DNA of 64,000 bases, from positions 620,001-684,000 of the forward strand of contig JAWKIR010000003.1 in NCBI GenBank assembly GCA_041394245.1. Reading direction: 5' to 3'. The notes under the pieces were generated by a model. The model was not told the DNA's origin and searched no databases. It saw nothing but the letters and a program-made list of their open reading frames with translations. The DNA is from Acidimicrobiales bacterium (GTDB taxonomy: Bacteria; Actinomycetota; Acidimicrobiia; Acidimicrobiales; Aldehydirespiratoraceae). The translations under genes were made by a program, and so were the position numbers. This document shows, piece by piece, positions 32,439 to 41,776 of this stretch; the first letter of the stretch is position 1, and every line of letters begins with the position of its first letter.

Positions 32439-32701
32439 TCGCCGTCCAGGTCGAGGGTGATGTCGTCGTCGCCGGGCGGCGGGATGGCGGCGTCGAGCGA
32501 GGCGACGACCTTCTCGACCTGCACCCGGGCCGCCCCGATCCGATCCCGGCACAGCGTGATCAGCGTCGATGCCCGTTCGACTCGTGACGCGAGGACGTCG
32601 ACATCGAGGTCGTCGTCCTCGAGATCGTCGAGGATCGACTCCAGCTCGGCCATCGCGTCGGCATAGCCGATGTCGGAACGGCCGTTCTCTGCGTCGCTCA
32701 T
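32435..32701 (-). CDS. xseB: Exodeoxyribonuclease VII small subunit
   Basis: An 88-residue helical protein with the XseB pattern GYADAMAELESILDDLEDDD, LDVDVLASRVERASTLITLC and an acidic C-terminal tail. It forms the exonuclease VII complex with XseA, degrading single-stranded DNA. Its ATG overlaps the xseA stop and its stop overlaps the GGPP synthase start, so the three genes are translated as a unit. Confidence 0.93.
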   Translation of the reverse strand: MSDAENGRSDIGYADAMAELESILDDLEDDDLDVDVLASRVERASTLITLCRDRIGAARVQVEKVVASLDAAIPPPGDDDITLDLDGE

Positions 32702-34029
32702 GCTGACTGCTCCCCGGATCGTTCGATGTCGTTGATGGTACTTGTGACCGTTCCGTCGACGACCCGCGTGGTGAGCACCGAGCCGTGCGCGAGATCGGCG
32801 ACCGATCGGACGACGGCGCCGTCGGCGGTGCGGGTGATCGACCAGCCGCGGGCGAGGGCGACGGCGGGATCGAGGGCCCGTACCCGGGCCTCGACGACCT
32901 CGATGCGGTCCTCGGCGCGCCGCAGTGCGTGGCGCCGGGCGACATCGATCCGGGCCACCGCCAGATCGAGTTGGGCCCGGGCCCGTTGGTCGGCCCGGCG
33001 GGCTGCGCGCGACAAGCGCCGGGAGTCGTGGGCGAGGCGGGCATCGGCCCGGTCGGTGGCCCCCAGGCCGGCGGCGATCACCCCGCGGCGAGCGACGTCG
33101 ACGCGGTGCTCGGCCCGCTCGATCGCTCGGCGGCCCCCGCTGACGACCTCGCGTTCGCACTCGGCCAGCCGGCCGAGCCACTCGGCGACCCGGGCGACGA
33201 CGAGCTGGGCGGCGGCGGTGGGAGTGGTGGTGGCGGTGTGGGCGACCTCGTCGGCGACACTGCGGTCGATGTCGTGCCCCACGCCGGTGATCACCGGAAC
33301 GCCGGTGGCGGCGATCGCTCGGGCGACGATCTCGTGGTCGAAGGTCGCGAGGTCGGTCTTCGATCCGCCACCCCGCGCGACGATGATCACGTCGACGCCG
33401 GCCCCGGCCGCGGCGACGATGGCTGCGGCGACGCCGTGCTCGGCCCCCTGACCCTGCACCGGCGTGTCGACCTCGACGAGCGTGAACGCGAGCTCGCTCC
33501 GCTCGAAGACCGTGGTGATGTCGGCATGGGCAGCGCTGCCGATCGAGGTGACGATCCCGACGCGCAGCGGGACCGCGGGTACGGCGTGGCGGGCGTTGGC
33601 CCGCAGCAGTCCGTCGGCCGACAGGGCGGCCATGAGCGCGTCCCGTTCGGCGGCCAGGCGACCCAGCGTGTAGGTGGGGTCGATGGCCGACATGCGGAAC
33701 TGGATCCGCCCCTGCGGCGGGTAGTAGTCGACGACGCCCTGGATGCGGATGCGCACCCCGTCGCTCATGCGGATGGGGTCGCCGTGGCGCTTCAGGAGGC
33801 GGTTGACCCGGTCGCGATTGTCGCGGAAGAGGACGACGGGCACCGTGGCGACCGGGGCAGCGCCGGGCGAGTCGGCCGGCTCGGTGAGATCGAAGTAGAC
33901 GTGGCCGTTGCGCGAGCGGTTGATGCCGCTGATCTCACCCTCGACCCAGACGCCGTAGGGCATCGCCACTTCGAGCGCGGCCCGCACCACGATGCCGAGT
34001 TCGCTGACCGTCAGAGTCTGGTCGTCCAC
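32698..34029 (-). CDS. xseA: Exodeoxyribonuclease VII large subunit
   Basis: A 443-residue XseA. An N-terminal OB-fold (GVWVEGEISGINRSRNGHVYFDL) is followed by the catalytic region with IGIVTS-like RVGIVTSIGSAAHADI, the RGGGSKTDLATFD motif, GVGHDIDRSVADEVA and the coiled-coil C-terminus typical of the family. The GTG at 34029 is preferred because TACGGT lies seven bases upstream; a GTG at 34059 would add ten residues and remains possible. It heads the xseA-xseB-GGPP synthase operon. Confidence 0.95.
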   Translation of the reverse strand: MDDQTLTVSELGIVVRAALEVAMPYGVWVEGEISGINRSRNGHVYFDLTEPADSPGAAPVATVPVVLFRDNRDRVNRLLKRHGDPIRMSDGVRIRIQGVVDYYPPQGRIQFRMSAIDPTYTLGRLAAERDALMAALSADGLLRANARHAVPAVPLRVGIVTSIGSAAHADITTVFERSELAFTLVEVDTPVQGQGAEHGVAAAIVAAAGAGVDVIIVARGGGSKTDLATFDHEIVARAIAATGVPVITGVGHDIDRSVADEVAHTATTTPTAAAQLVVARVAEWLGRLAECEREVVSGGRRAIERAEHRVDVARRGVIAAGLGATDRADARLAHDSRRLSRAARRADQRARAQLDLAVARIDVARRHALRRAEDRIEVVEARVRALDPAVALARGWSITRTADGAVVRSVADLAHGSVLTTRVVDGTVTSTINDIERSGEQSA

Positions 34030-34106
34030 GCCGTGCACCGTACTGCCTGCCGGTGACACGCCGATCAGCCCGGCCGGGTCGGCGGGTGGTGCGCCCGGCC
34101 CGGATC

Positions 34107-35309
34107 TCAGTCGATGCCGTCGAGCTGGTCGGCCTCTTCGACATCTTCGCGGCGGACCCCGAGCACGAACAGGATGGCGTCGAGGTAGGGCACCGTCAGT
34201 GCGGTGTCGGCCACTTCCTCGACCACCGGTTTGGCGTTGAAGGCGATGCCGAGACCAGCGGTCGACAGCATGTCGAGGTCGTTGGCGCCGTCGCCGACGG
34301 CGACCGTCTGCGACAGGGGCACGTGACCGGCCGCGGCGATCTCGCGAAGGATGGTCGCCTTGCGCTCACGGTCGATGATGGGCCCGACGAGCTCACCGGT
34401 GATCTTGCCGTCGACGATCTCGAGCTCGTTGGCGTAGGCGTGGTGGATGTCGAGTTCCTCGGCGAGTCGGTCGGTGAAGGCGGTGAACCCGCCGCTCACG
34501 ATGGCGACGGTGTAGCCGAGCCGGTGCAGTGTCCGCACGAAGGTGCGCGCCCCCGGGGTGAGGCGGAGGTTGGCCCAGGCGCGCTCGATGGCGCCGTCGT
34601 CGAGGCCGCCCAGGAGGCGGACGCGCATGCGCAGTGACGACTCGAAGTCGATACCGCCCTCCATCGCGTCGCGCGTGATCCGCTGGACCTGTTCGAGGCA
34701 GCCGGCCTCGGCGGCGAGCAACTCGATCACTTCGTCCTGGATGAGGGTGGAATCGACGTCGAGCACGACGAGGCGCTTGGCCCGTCGACCGAGTCCTTCG
34801 CGCTGGATGGCGACGTCGATACCCGGGTTGGCCGCCGCCGCACCGAGGAGGTTGTTGCGGAGCTTGTCGTCGTCGCCATCGCGGACGACGAGCTCGTAGC
34901 TCATCACCGGATAGCGGGAGAGGCGGATGATGCGATCGATGTTGGCCCCCGCGTCGGCGATCGCCTTGGTGGCGGCGCCGATCTCGAGCGGGGTCAGTTC
35001 CTGGCCGAGGAGGGTGACGACATGGCCGCGGACCTTGGGCGTGGGCGTGGACGACACGACGTCGAAGTCGATCTCCATGCCCTGGTCCCACCCGAACAAC
35101 AGCACGTCACGGAGCAGGTCGCGGCCCTCCGGGACCATCACGGCGACGCCGAGGGTCAGCTGGCCGCGGATCACGATCTGCTCGATGTCCTGCACCTGTG
35201 CGCCGGCATCGGCCAGCACCCCCATGAGTCCGGCGGTCACGCCGGCATGGTCGGGCCCGGTGACGCGGATCAGAACGGTCTGGTGGTCCGACGGCGGCTC
35301 GGTGGTCAC
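34107..35309 (-). CDS. serB: Phosphoserine phosphatase with two ACT domains
   Basis: A 400-residue enzyme removing phosphate from phosphoserine in serine synthesis. Two N-terminal ACT domains (RVTGPDHAGVTAGLMGVLAD and VVTLLGQELTPLEIGAATKA) precede a HAD phosphatase domain with nucleophile DVDSTLIQDE, SGGF (motif II), the Lys region and GDGANDLDML (motif III). The layout matches mycobacterial SerB2, in which the ACT domains mediate serine feedback. The GTG start is fixed by a TACCCT -10 six bases upstream. Confidence 0.95.
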   Translation of the reverse strand: MTTEPPSDHQTVLIRVTGPDHAGVTAGLMGVLADAGAQVQDIEQIVIRGQLTLGVAVMVPEGRDLLRDVLLFGWDQGMEIDFDVVSSTPTPKVRGHVVTLLGQELTPLEIGAATKAIADAGANIDRIIRLSRYPVMSYELVVRDGDDDKLRNNLLGAAAANPGIDVAIQREGLGRRAKRLVVLDVDSTLIQDEVIELLAAEAGCLEQVQRITRDAMEGGIDFESSLRMRVRLLGGLDDGAIERAWANLRLTPGARTFVRTLHRLGYTVAIVSGGFTAFTDRLAEELDIHHAYANELEIVDGKITGELVGPIIDRERKATILREIAAAGHVPLSQTVAVGDGANDLDMLSTAGLGIAFNAKPVVEEVADTALTVPYLDAILFVLGVRREDVEEADQLDGID

Positions 35310-35321
35310 CCACTCAGGGTA
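35310..35321 (-). promoter_or_regulatory. Leaderless -10 element of serB
   Basis: TACCCT (35321-35316, minus strand), six bases, then GTG. Confidence 0.5.
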
Positions 35322-35485
35322 GGCACGTCGCCCGCCTCTGCTGCGGCATCGGGCCGGTTTTCGGCTCGTCGGCGATGGCTGTGGCGCGATCGCGCGGTAC
35401 GCAGGGCCCATTCCCGAGATCACCCTGAGGATCTACTGAGAACCGGTGATTGGTGGTCAGATGATGAGAAATCAGGTGGAATGGG

Positions 35486-35520
35486 TTGTTGAGCGAACAC
35501 ATGTTCGGTAATGTGGTGGA
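35486..35520 (+). promoter_or_regulatory. Promoter with LexA (SOS) box and leaderless start
   Basis: TTGTTG (-35, 35486-35491), a 17-bp spacer and TAATGT (-10, 35509-35514) are followed by six bases and the ATG at 35521. The spacer contains CGAAC-ACAT-GTTCG (35494-35507), a perfect core match to the actinobacterial LexA box CGAAC-N4-GTTCG. LexA bound there would block RNA polymerase directly, so induction by DNA damage is expected. Confidence 0.75.
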
Positions 35521-36687
35521 ATGTTCTCGGCGATCCACACGATCCTGACGGAGGTGACGACACGGGATCGCACGCGTCAGGAGCTCGAAACCCTGGTCGG
35601 CGAGCTGGCCCGGGTCGAGGCACACGCCATCGAGCGCCGCTTGGCGGCCACAGCGGCGATCGATGCGCTCGCCGATGGCGGGATCGACGGCGCCGATGTC
35701 ACCCGGACGAAGGGTCGGCGATCCACGCGAGACGCGAAGAAGGCGGCGAAGACCGCCCGGGCGCTCAGCGAGATGCCGAAGACGCGGGCGGCGCTGGCCC
35801 GAGGCGAGATCACCGAAGCCCACGCCGATGCGGCGGCGGACGCGGCCGAACGGCTTTCGCCGGCCGAAGCCGATGCACTGGCCGGCGATGCGGCGAGCCG
35901 ACCGGCCGACCTGTTCGGCAGGCAGGCTCGGTCGTGGGCATCGGCCCGAGAGCGTGAAGAGAACAGAGCCGACCGCCAGGCGCGGCTGCGAGCGGCGCGA
36001 GAGGTGTCCACCTGGACCGATGCCAACGGCATGTGGTGCCTGTTCGGCCGGTTCGATCCCGAGACCGGCCAGGAACTGACGAAGGCGCTCGGTCGGGTGA
36101 CCGACCGGCTGTGGCGCGACGACGGTGGCCGCGACGGTCGACCCGACGAGATCCGCACGCCGGAACAGCGCCGCGCCGATGCCGTGCACGAGCTGATGGT
36201 CCGCCCTGTGGCGGCGGGCCATGGGAGGCGACCCCACCCGAAGCATCTGGTCGGGGTGCGGGTCGACGCCCGCCGTTGCACGAGCGACAACCCCAGCGGC
36301 GTGGCCGAGTTCATCGACGGCACCCCGCTGCCGCAATCCACACTCGAGCGGATCGCCTGTGGGGCGGAGTTCGTCGGGATGGTGTTCGGCGGCGATGGCG
36401 AGACGTTGTGGCAAGGCCGTCGCCAACGGTTGGCCACCGAGGCGCAATGGGCCAACCTCATCGCTCGCGATGGTGGCTGCTTTTGTTGCGGGGCCGATCC
36501 GGTCAACTGCGAGGCGCATCACATCGTGGCGTGGGAACCGCCGAGGCGGGGTCCGACCGACATCGACAACCTGGTGCTCACGTGCCGGCGCACCCACCAT
36601 CTCGTCCACGATCACGGGTACCGGATTCTCCGGATCGACGGGAAGTGGACCCTCGCCCCGCCGAGTGAGCAGCAGTGGGCGGCCTGA
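35521..36687 (+). CDS. DUF222-HNH endonuclease (13E12-type)
   Basis: A 388-residue protein. A helical DUF222 region (about 1-280: RLAATAAIDALADGG, TRAALARGEITEAHADAAAD, WTDANGMWCLFGRFDPETGQ) precedes an HNH nuclease domain with zinc-type CFCCGADPVNCEAHHIVAWE and NLVLTCRRTHHLVHDHGY. This is the 13E12-repeat family abundant in actinobacteria; several mycobacterial members are LexA-regulated. The perfect SOS box in its promoter agrees. It may act in DNA damage response or be a remnant mobile nuclease; no intron or intein surrounds it. Confidence 0.88.
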   Translation: MFSAIHTILTEVTTRDRTRQELETLVGELARVEAHAIERRLAATAAIDALADGGIDGADVTRTKGRRSTRDAKKAAKTARALSEMPKTRAALARGEITEAHADAAADAAERLSPAEADALAGDAASRPADLFGRQARSWASAREREENRADRQARLRAAREVSTWTDANGMWCLFGRFDPETGQELTKALGRVTDRLWRDDGGRDGRPDEIRTPEQRRADAVHELMVRPVAAGHGRRPHPKHLVGVRVDARRCTSDNPSGVAEFIDGTPLPQSTLERIACGAEFVGMVFGGDGETLWQGRRQRLATEAQWANLIARDGGCFCCGADPVNCEAHHIVAWEPPRRGPTDIDNLVLTCRRTHHLVHDHGYRILRIDGKWTLAPPSEQQWAA

Positions 36688-36718
36688 TTCCGGACGACCG
36701 ACCTGACAGGCTGAATCC

Positions 36719-37450
36719 ATGGGACATACCTCCAACATCGCCCGCCAATCGGTGGTCCTCGCCATGGTCGTGGGCTTGTTCGCGGCCGCCTGTGGATCGG
36801 CGGACGACGTCGACGTGGCGGGGCCCGGCGACGCCGCCTCGACGACGGTGATCACCACCACGACCGCACCGGCAAGCACCGTCGCCCCCGACACGGGCCC
36901 GTCGAGCACGACCACGGCCGCGGGGCCGACGAGCACGAGCAGCACGACACCCGTCGACCCGCCGACCACACCGACGGCTCCGCCGGAGGATCCGACCGGC
37001 GAGTGTTCGGCCGCCGGACTCACCGCGCCGCCCACCCCGGCCGACCTGAGCGCCGCAGCCGCGGTCACCTTCCGAGCGATCGTCGACGCCGCGGTCGCCT
37101 GCGACTACGCCGGCCTCGCCCTCGCCGCCGGCGACGAGATCACGCTCTCGTTCGGTGGCCCGTTCGAGGTTGCCCCCTACCTCGAGGAGGGCGACCGACG
37201 CGACGGGCTCCTCCGCATCCTGGTCGGGCTGCTCGCCATGCCCCCCGGTTACCAGGACGAGTTCGACACCTGGGTGTGGCCCACCTTCTGGGAGGACGAC
37301 GGGCCGGCGACCGCCGAGGAGCAGGCCGCGATCGAGGCGATCTACGGCGCGCCTTTCGAGGAGCTGCTGGTCGAGGACCTGGGCTATCTCTGGTACCGGG
37401 TGGGCATCGACGCGAACGGCGACTGGCTGTACTTCGTCGCCGGGGACTAG
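36719..37450 (+). CDS. Putative lipoprotein with Thr/Pro linker
   Basis: A 243-residue exported protein. The signal peptide SVVLAMVVGLFAAACG ends in a lipobox (AAAC). An extracellular linker of about 60 residues rich in Thr, Ser and Pro follows, then a compact C-terminal domain (TFRAIVDAAVACDYAGLALA, FDTWVWPTFWEDDG, YLWYRVGIDANGDWLYFVAGD) with a Cys pair. The C-terminal domain resembles actinobacterial exported proteins of unknown role. It lies 31 bp after the HNH gene, without a clear promoter of its own. Confidence 0.8.
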   Translation: MGHTSNIARQSVVLAMVVGLFAAACGSADDVDVAGPGDAASTTVITTTTAPASTVAPDTGPSSTTTAAGPTSTSSTTPVDPPTTPTAPPEDPTGECSAAGLTAPPTPADLSAAAAVTFRAIVDAAVACDYAGLALAAGDEITLSFGGPFEVAPYLEEGDRRDGLLRILVGLLAMPPGYQDEFDTWVWPTFWEDDGPATAEEQAAIEAIYGAPFEELLVEDLGYLWYRVGIDANGDWLYFVAGD

Positions 37451-37455
37451 ACGGC

Positions 37456-39321
37456 CTACCCGTGGTCGGCGCGGACCAGGGTCTCGTAGAGCTCGCCGTA
37501 GAGGCCACCCGAGATGCGGAGTTCCTCGTGGGTGCCGGTCTCGACGACCCGGCCGTCGTCGAGGACGACGATCAGGTCGGCATCGGTGATGGTCGACAAA
37601 CGATGGGCGATCACGAGCGACGTCCGACCTTCGAGCGCGTTGGCCAGGGCTTCCTGCACCTGGGCCTCGTTCTCCGAATCGAGGTGCGAGGTGGCCTCGT
37701 CGAGCACCACGATGGCCGGGTTCTTGAGCAGCATGCGGGCGATGGCCAGGCGCTGCTTCTCGCCACCCGAGAGCCGGTAGCCACGCTCGCCGACGATGGT
37801 GTCGTACGACTCGGGCAGGGCGTCGATCACGTGGTGGATACGAGCCGCCTTGCAGGCCTCACGGACCTGCTCGTCGGTCGCGTCGGGGCGGGCGTAGCGG
37901 AGGTTGGCGATGACGGTGTCGTGGAACAGGTGCGGATCCTGGCTGACGACGCCGATGGCGCTCCGGAGTGAGTCCTGGGTGAGGCTCCGGACGTCGTGCC
38001 CGTCGACGAGGATCGCGCCGTCGGTCACGTCGTAGAGGCGGGGGACCAGCGAGGTGAGGGTGGTCTTGCCCGCGCCCGACGGGCCGACGATGGCGACCAT
38101 CTGGCCGGGCGCGATCCGCAAGTCGACATCGCGCAGCACATCGTCGGCCGATGCCGTCGACTCGTTGCCGCCGAGCGATTCGGGGGTGCCGGGGGCAGGG
38201 TCCGGGTAGCGGAAGCGGACGTGCTCGAAGGTGACGGCGCCGGTCGGGTCGAGGAGTTCGACCGCGTCGGGTGCATCGGTGATCGAGTTGGGGGCGTCGA
38301 GGACCTCGAAGACCCGTTCGAACGACACGAACGCCGTCATGATGTCGACGCGGGCGTTGGAGAGACTCGTGAGCGGCATGTAGATGCGCACCGTGTAGAG
38401 CCCGAGGGCCACGAGGGTGCCGGGGGTGATGGAGCGGTCGATGACCAGGTGACCGCCGAGCCAGTAGACGAGGGCGGTGCCGATCGCCCCGACCAGGGTG
38501 AGTGCCACCATGAAGACCCGGCTGTACATGGCGCTGCGGACGCCGATGTCGCGCACCCGTCCCGCCCGCTCACTGAAATCGCCGGCCTCGGCGTCGTGAC
38601 GGCCGAACAGCTTGACCAACAACGCACCGGCGACGTTGAAGCGTTCCGTCATCGTGTTGTTCATCGACGCGTTGACGTTCATGCCCTCGCGGGTGATGTC
38701 CTGCAGGCCGGCGCCGACCCGGCGAGCCGGGAGCACGAAGACGGGCAGGATCACGATGGCGAGCAGCGTGAGCCGCCACTCGAGGAGGAGCATCGCGATC
38801 AGGGTGCCGCCCAGCGTGATGACGTTGCCGACGACGGTGCCGAGGGTGCCGGTGAAGGCCCGCTGGGCGCCGATGACGTCGTTGTTGAGCCGGCTGATGA
38901 GCGTGCCCGTCTGGGTGCGCGTGAAGAACGACAGCGGCATGCGTTGCACGTGGTCGAACAGACGGACCCGCAGGTCGAAGATGAGGCCTTCGCCGATGCG
39001 CGAGCTGAGCCACCGCTCCACGAGCGACAGGGCCGCCTCGCCGACGGCCGCGATCACCATGACGAGGAAGAGGGTGTTGAGGTAGCCGCCGTTGTCGTCG
39101 GCGATCGCCACGTCGAACACGGCCCGGATCAGCAGGGGTGGCAACAGTCCGAGGAACGTCGACACCACGATGGTGACGAGGAACAGGGTGATGTGCGCCC
39201 GGTACGGCCGGGCGAAGCCGTAGACGCGCCGACGGGTCGCGCGATTGATCTTCTTGCCGTCGAGACCCGACCGGTCGGCCGACATGGAGTGCATGATCTG
39301 GAACGGGCTCGGCGCGGTCAT
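37456..39321 (-). CDS. ABC exporter, fused permease and ATPase
   Basis: A 621-residue half-transporter of the MsbA/ABCB type. Six transmembrane helices lie in residues 35-330. The C-terminal ATPase has Walker A GPSGAGKTT, the Q-loop near SQDPHLF, signature LSGGEKQRLAIARML and Walker B with VVLDEATSHLD. It should work as a homodimer exporting a lipid, drug or peptide; the substrate is unknown. It starts at an ATG with TAGGCT seven bases upstream, 58 bp from the divergent CocE-type gene. Confidence 0.94.
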   Translation of the reverse strand: MTAPSPFQIMHSMSADRSGLDGKKINRATRRRVYGFARPYRAHITLFLVTIVVSTFLGLLPPLLIRAVFDVAIADDNGGYLNTLFLVMVIAAVGEAALSLVERWLSSRIGEGLIFDLRVRLFDHVQRMPLSFFTRTQTGTLISRLNNDVIGAQRAFTGTLGTVVGNVITLGGTLIAMLLLEWRLTLLAIVILPVFVLPARRVGAGLQDITREGMNVNASMNNTMTERFNVAGALLVKLFGRHDAEAGDFSERAGRVRDIGVRSAMYSRVFMVALTLVGAIGTALVYWLGGHLVIDRSITPGTLVALGLYTVRIYMPLTSLSNARVDIMTAFVSFERVFEVLDAPNSITDAPDAVELLDPTGAVTFEHVRFRYPDPAPGTPESLGGNESTASADDVLRDVDLRIAPGQMVAIVGPSGAGKTTLTSLVPRLYDVTDGAILVDGHDVRSLTQDSLRSAIGVVSQDPHLFHDTVIANLRYARPDATDEQVREACKAARIHHVIDALPESYDTIVGERGYRLSGGEKQRLAIARMLLKNPAIVVLDEATSHLDSENEAQVQEALANALEGRTSLVIAHRLSTITDADLIVVLDDGRVVETGTHEELRISGGLYGELYETLVRADHG

Positions 39322-39379
39322 GGCCGCGAGCCTACGGGCGCGTTCGACGCGGCCCCATCCTCACTGATAGTGGTATCGC

Positions 39380-41725
39380 ATGCGTGGACGGTTGATGTTC
39401 GGTGCGTTGCTCGTCATGGCCCTGCTGGCCGCGGTGCCTGCAGTCGGAACCGCGGCCGGAACCGCGGCCGGTGAGGTGCCCGGCGAGAGCACGACGACGA
39501 ATCCGTGGTTGCGACCGCCGAACTTCGAGACGGTCGGTGGCCTCGGCCAGATCTCCATCACCGAGGCCGAACCGGGCGACCTCGTCCAGCTGGGACGATG
39601 GACCTTCTACGACGACCAGATCGGTATCGAGTTCGCCGGCAGCACCCTGGTCGACGATGCGGGAAGCGCGATGTTCCGCCGCCTGGAGGCCGGCCTCTAC
39701 CTCGTCGCGACCGGCAAGCGGGTCAACTGGCAGGTCGAGGTCGGCGACCCGGCCGATTCCACACCGGAGCAGGCGTTCTATGACGAGCAGGTGATCGACG
39801 AGGGATTCACCTACATCGAGACCCGCGACGGCACGACGCTGTCGGCCTATGTCGTCCTGCCCGGGCCGATCGAGGACGGTCCGTATCCGACGGTCATCGA
39901 GTACAGCGGCTACAACCCGTCGGATCCCTACAGCGGTCTCGGCGGTCTCGCCGGTGGGCTCGACCCCACGCCCCTGTGCGGTTCGTTCCCGACCCTGTGC
40001 AAGGCGCCGGCACAGCCCGGGTCGCTGCTCGCCGGCCTGTTCGGGTACGCAACCGTCGGGGTCAACGTGCGCGGCACCGGCTGCTCGGGCGGGGCCTACG
40101 ACTTCTTCGAGGCCATGCAGGTGCTCGACGGCTACGACGTCGTCGAGGCCGTCGCCGCGCAGCCGTGGGTCCAGGACAACGAGGTCGGCATGGTCGGCCT
40201 CTCCTATCCGGGCATCTCGCAGCTCTTCGTGGCGGGCGCCAACCCGCCGAGTCTGGCCGCCATCACGCCCTTGAGCGTGTACGGCGACACCGCCACCGGG
40301 ATCCTCGCCCCGGGCGGGTTGCTCAACACCGGCTTCGCGACCTCGTGGGCCGACCAGGTCCTGCGCAACGCCGAGCCGTTCGGCACCGGATGGGTGCGTC
40401 GGGCGATCGACGAGGGCGACACCCAGTGCGAGCAGAACCAGCAACTGCGACTCCAGAACGTCGACGCGACGGCGAAGGCGCGGGCCAACCCGTACTACAC
40501 CGACGCGGTGGCGGGACCGCTCGACATCCGGAACTTCGCCGGCGACATCGAGGCCGCGGTCTTCATGACGTCGGGATTCCAGGACGAACAGACCGGCCCG
40601 AGCTTCGGCGATCTGCTGGGCGAGTTCGACTCGGCCGAATCGGTGCACCAGATCGTCTACAACGGCTTGCACGCCGACGGTTTCGCACCCCAGATCCTCT
40701 CGGAGTGGGCCGCCTTCCTCGACCTGTACGTGACCAAGGAAGTGCCGGCGAACGATCCGGCGCTCACCCTGCTGACGCCGGTGCTCACCCAGGGCATCTT
40801 CGGCGGCACCATTCCCTTCCCGAGCAGTCGGTGGGGCGACGTGTCGACCCACGCCGAGGCAGTGGCCCGATGGGAATCGGAGGACCCGATCCGGATCCTG
40901 ATGGAGAACGGTGCGGGCGGCGCGCCGTACCTCCCGATCGCCGCGTGGGATCACTCCACCACGCAGTGGCCGCCCTCGGGAACCGAGGTGCAGCGCTCGT
41001 TCTTCCTGGCCGACGGTCGGCTCGTCGACGAGGGCGCCGACGCGCCGGGAACCGGTGTGACGATCCAGCCGAATCCGGCCGTGAGTCAGACCCATTGGTG
41101 GGTCGGCGGCGACATCTGGTCCAACCCGACGGTGCGGTGGACGCCGCAGGTCGCAGGGGAGAACGCCCGTTTCCAGACGGAGCCGCTCGAGGAGGACCTC
41201 GTCCTGGCGGGCACGGGCAGCGTCGACCTGTGGATCCGTTCCGACGCCGACAACGCCGAGCTCGAGGTGCTGCTCAGCGAGATCCGCCCCGACGGCCAGG
41301 AGGTTCGGGTCCAGGTCGGCCAACTCGAATGGGCGTATCGCGGCCTCGATGCATCGTCGACGGAGCTGCAACCGATCCAGTACGGCCGCGAGGACGACTA
41401 TGCCCTGCTCGAGCCGGACGTCTGGTCGTTCGGTCGGATCCAGGTCCCCTCGTTCGCGCATGCGTTCCGGGCCGGCTCCGCGATCCGCATCACGATCAAC
41501 ACCCCGGGCGGGGACACGGCCCGGTGGGAGTTCGAGCTCGACGGACCGGGGGCCGAAGCCACCCACGTGATCGGGACGGGTGAGGGCCATCAGTCGTCGG
41601 TGGCCCTGCCGGTGGTCGCCGATCTCGCCGCTCCCACACCGTTGCCGGCGTGTGGTTCGTTGCGCGGCCAGCCCTGCCGCACCGCCCCGCCGATCGAGAA
41701 CCGGGTGGTCGACGCCGAGTCCTGA
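39380..41725 (+). CDS. Secreted CocE/X-Pro dipeptidyl-peptidase family hydrolase
   Basis: A 781-residue exported alpha/beta hydrolase. A signal peptide ends at about residue 27 (AAVPAVGTAAG). The catalytic domain has YIETRDGTTLSAYVVLPGP, the oxyanion-type GVNVRGTGCSGG and nucleophile S275 in GLSYPGIS. The C-terminal jelly-roll (VRWTPQVAGENARF, ELEVLLSEIRPDGQEVRVQ) is the X-Pro dipeptidyl-peptidase C-terminal domain. The family cleaves X-Pro peptides or esters such as cocaine; here an extracellular peptidase or esterase is likely. An insertion after the first strand (DPYSGLGGLAGGLDPTPLCG) has two Cys. Confidence 0.9.
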   Translation: MRGRLMFGALLVMALLAAVPAVGTAAGTAAGEVPGESTTTNPWLRPPNFETVGGLGQISITEAEPGDLVQLGRWTFYDDQIGIEFAGSTLVDDAGSAMFRRLEAGLYLVATGKRVNWQVEVGDPADSTPEQAFYDEQVIDEGFTYIETRDGTTLSAYVVLPGPIEDGPYPTVIEYSGYNPSDPYSGLGGLAGGLDPTPLCGSFPTLCKAPAQPGSLLAGLFGYATVGVNVRGTGCSGGAYDFFEAMQVLDGYDVVEAVAAQPWVQDNEVGMVGLSYPGISQLFVAGANPPSLAAITPLSVYGDTATGILAPGGLLNTGFATSWADQVLRNAEPFGTGWVRRAIDEGDTQCEQNQQLRLQNVDATAKARANPYYTDAVAGPLDIRNFAGDIEAAVFMTSGFQDEQTGPSFGDLLGEFDSAESVHQIVYNGLHADGFAPQILSEWAAFLDLYVTKEVPANDPALTLLTPVLTQGIFGGTIPFPSSRWGDVSTHAEAVARWESEDPIRILMENGAGGAPYLPIAAWDHSTTQWPPSGTEVQRSFFLADGRLVDEGADAPGTGVTIQPNPAVSQTHWWVGGDIWSNPTVRWTPQVAGENARFQTEPLEEDLVLAGTGSVDLWIRSDADNAELEVLLSEIRPDGQEVRVQVGQLEWAYRGLDASSTELQPIQYGREDDYALLEPDVWSFGRIQVPSFAHAFRAGSAIRITINTPGGDTARWEFELDGPGAEATHVIGTGEGHQSSVALPVVADLAAPTPLPACGSLRGQPCRTAPPIENRVVDAES

Positions 41726-41776
41726 CCTGGCACCTGCGTCGCGGGGCGGCAGGGCACACCGCTAGCGTGGAGCCGA

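Noticed and set aside
35310..35480. A gene in the serB-HNH gap
   Set aside because: No reading frame with family resemblance or a ribosome-binding site; the region holds two divergent promoters and lower-GC sequence.
35521..36687. The DUF222-HNH gene as part of a mobile intron or intein
   Set aside because: No flanking exon-like sequence, terminal repeats or split host gene; it stands alone with its own SOS-type promoter.
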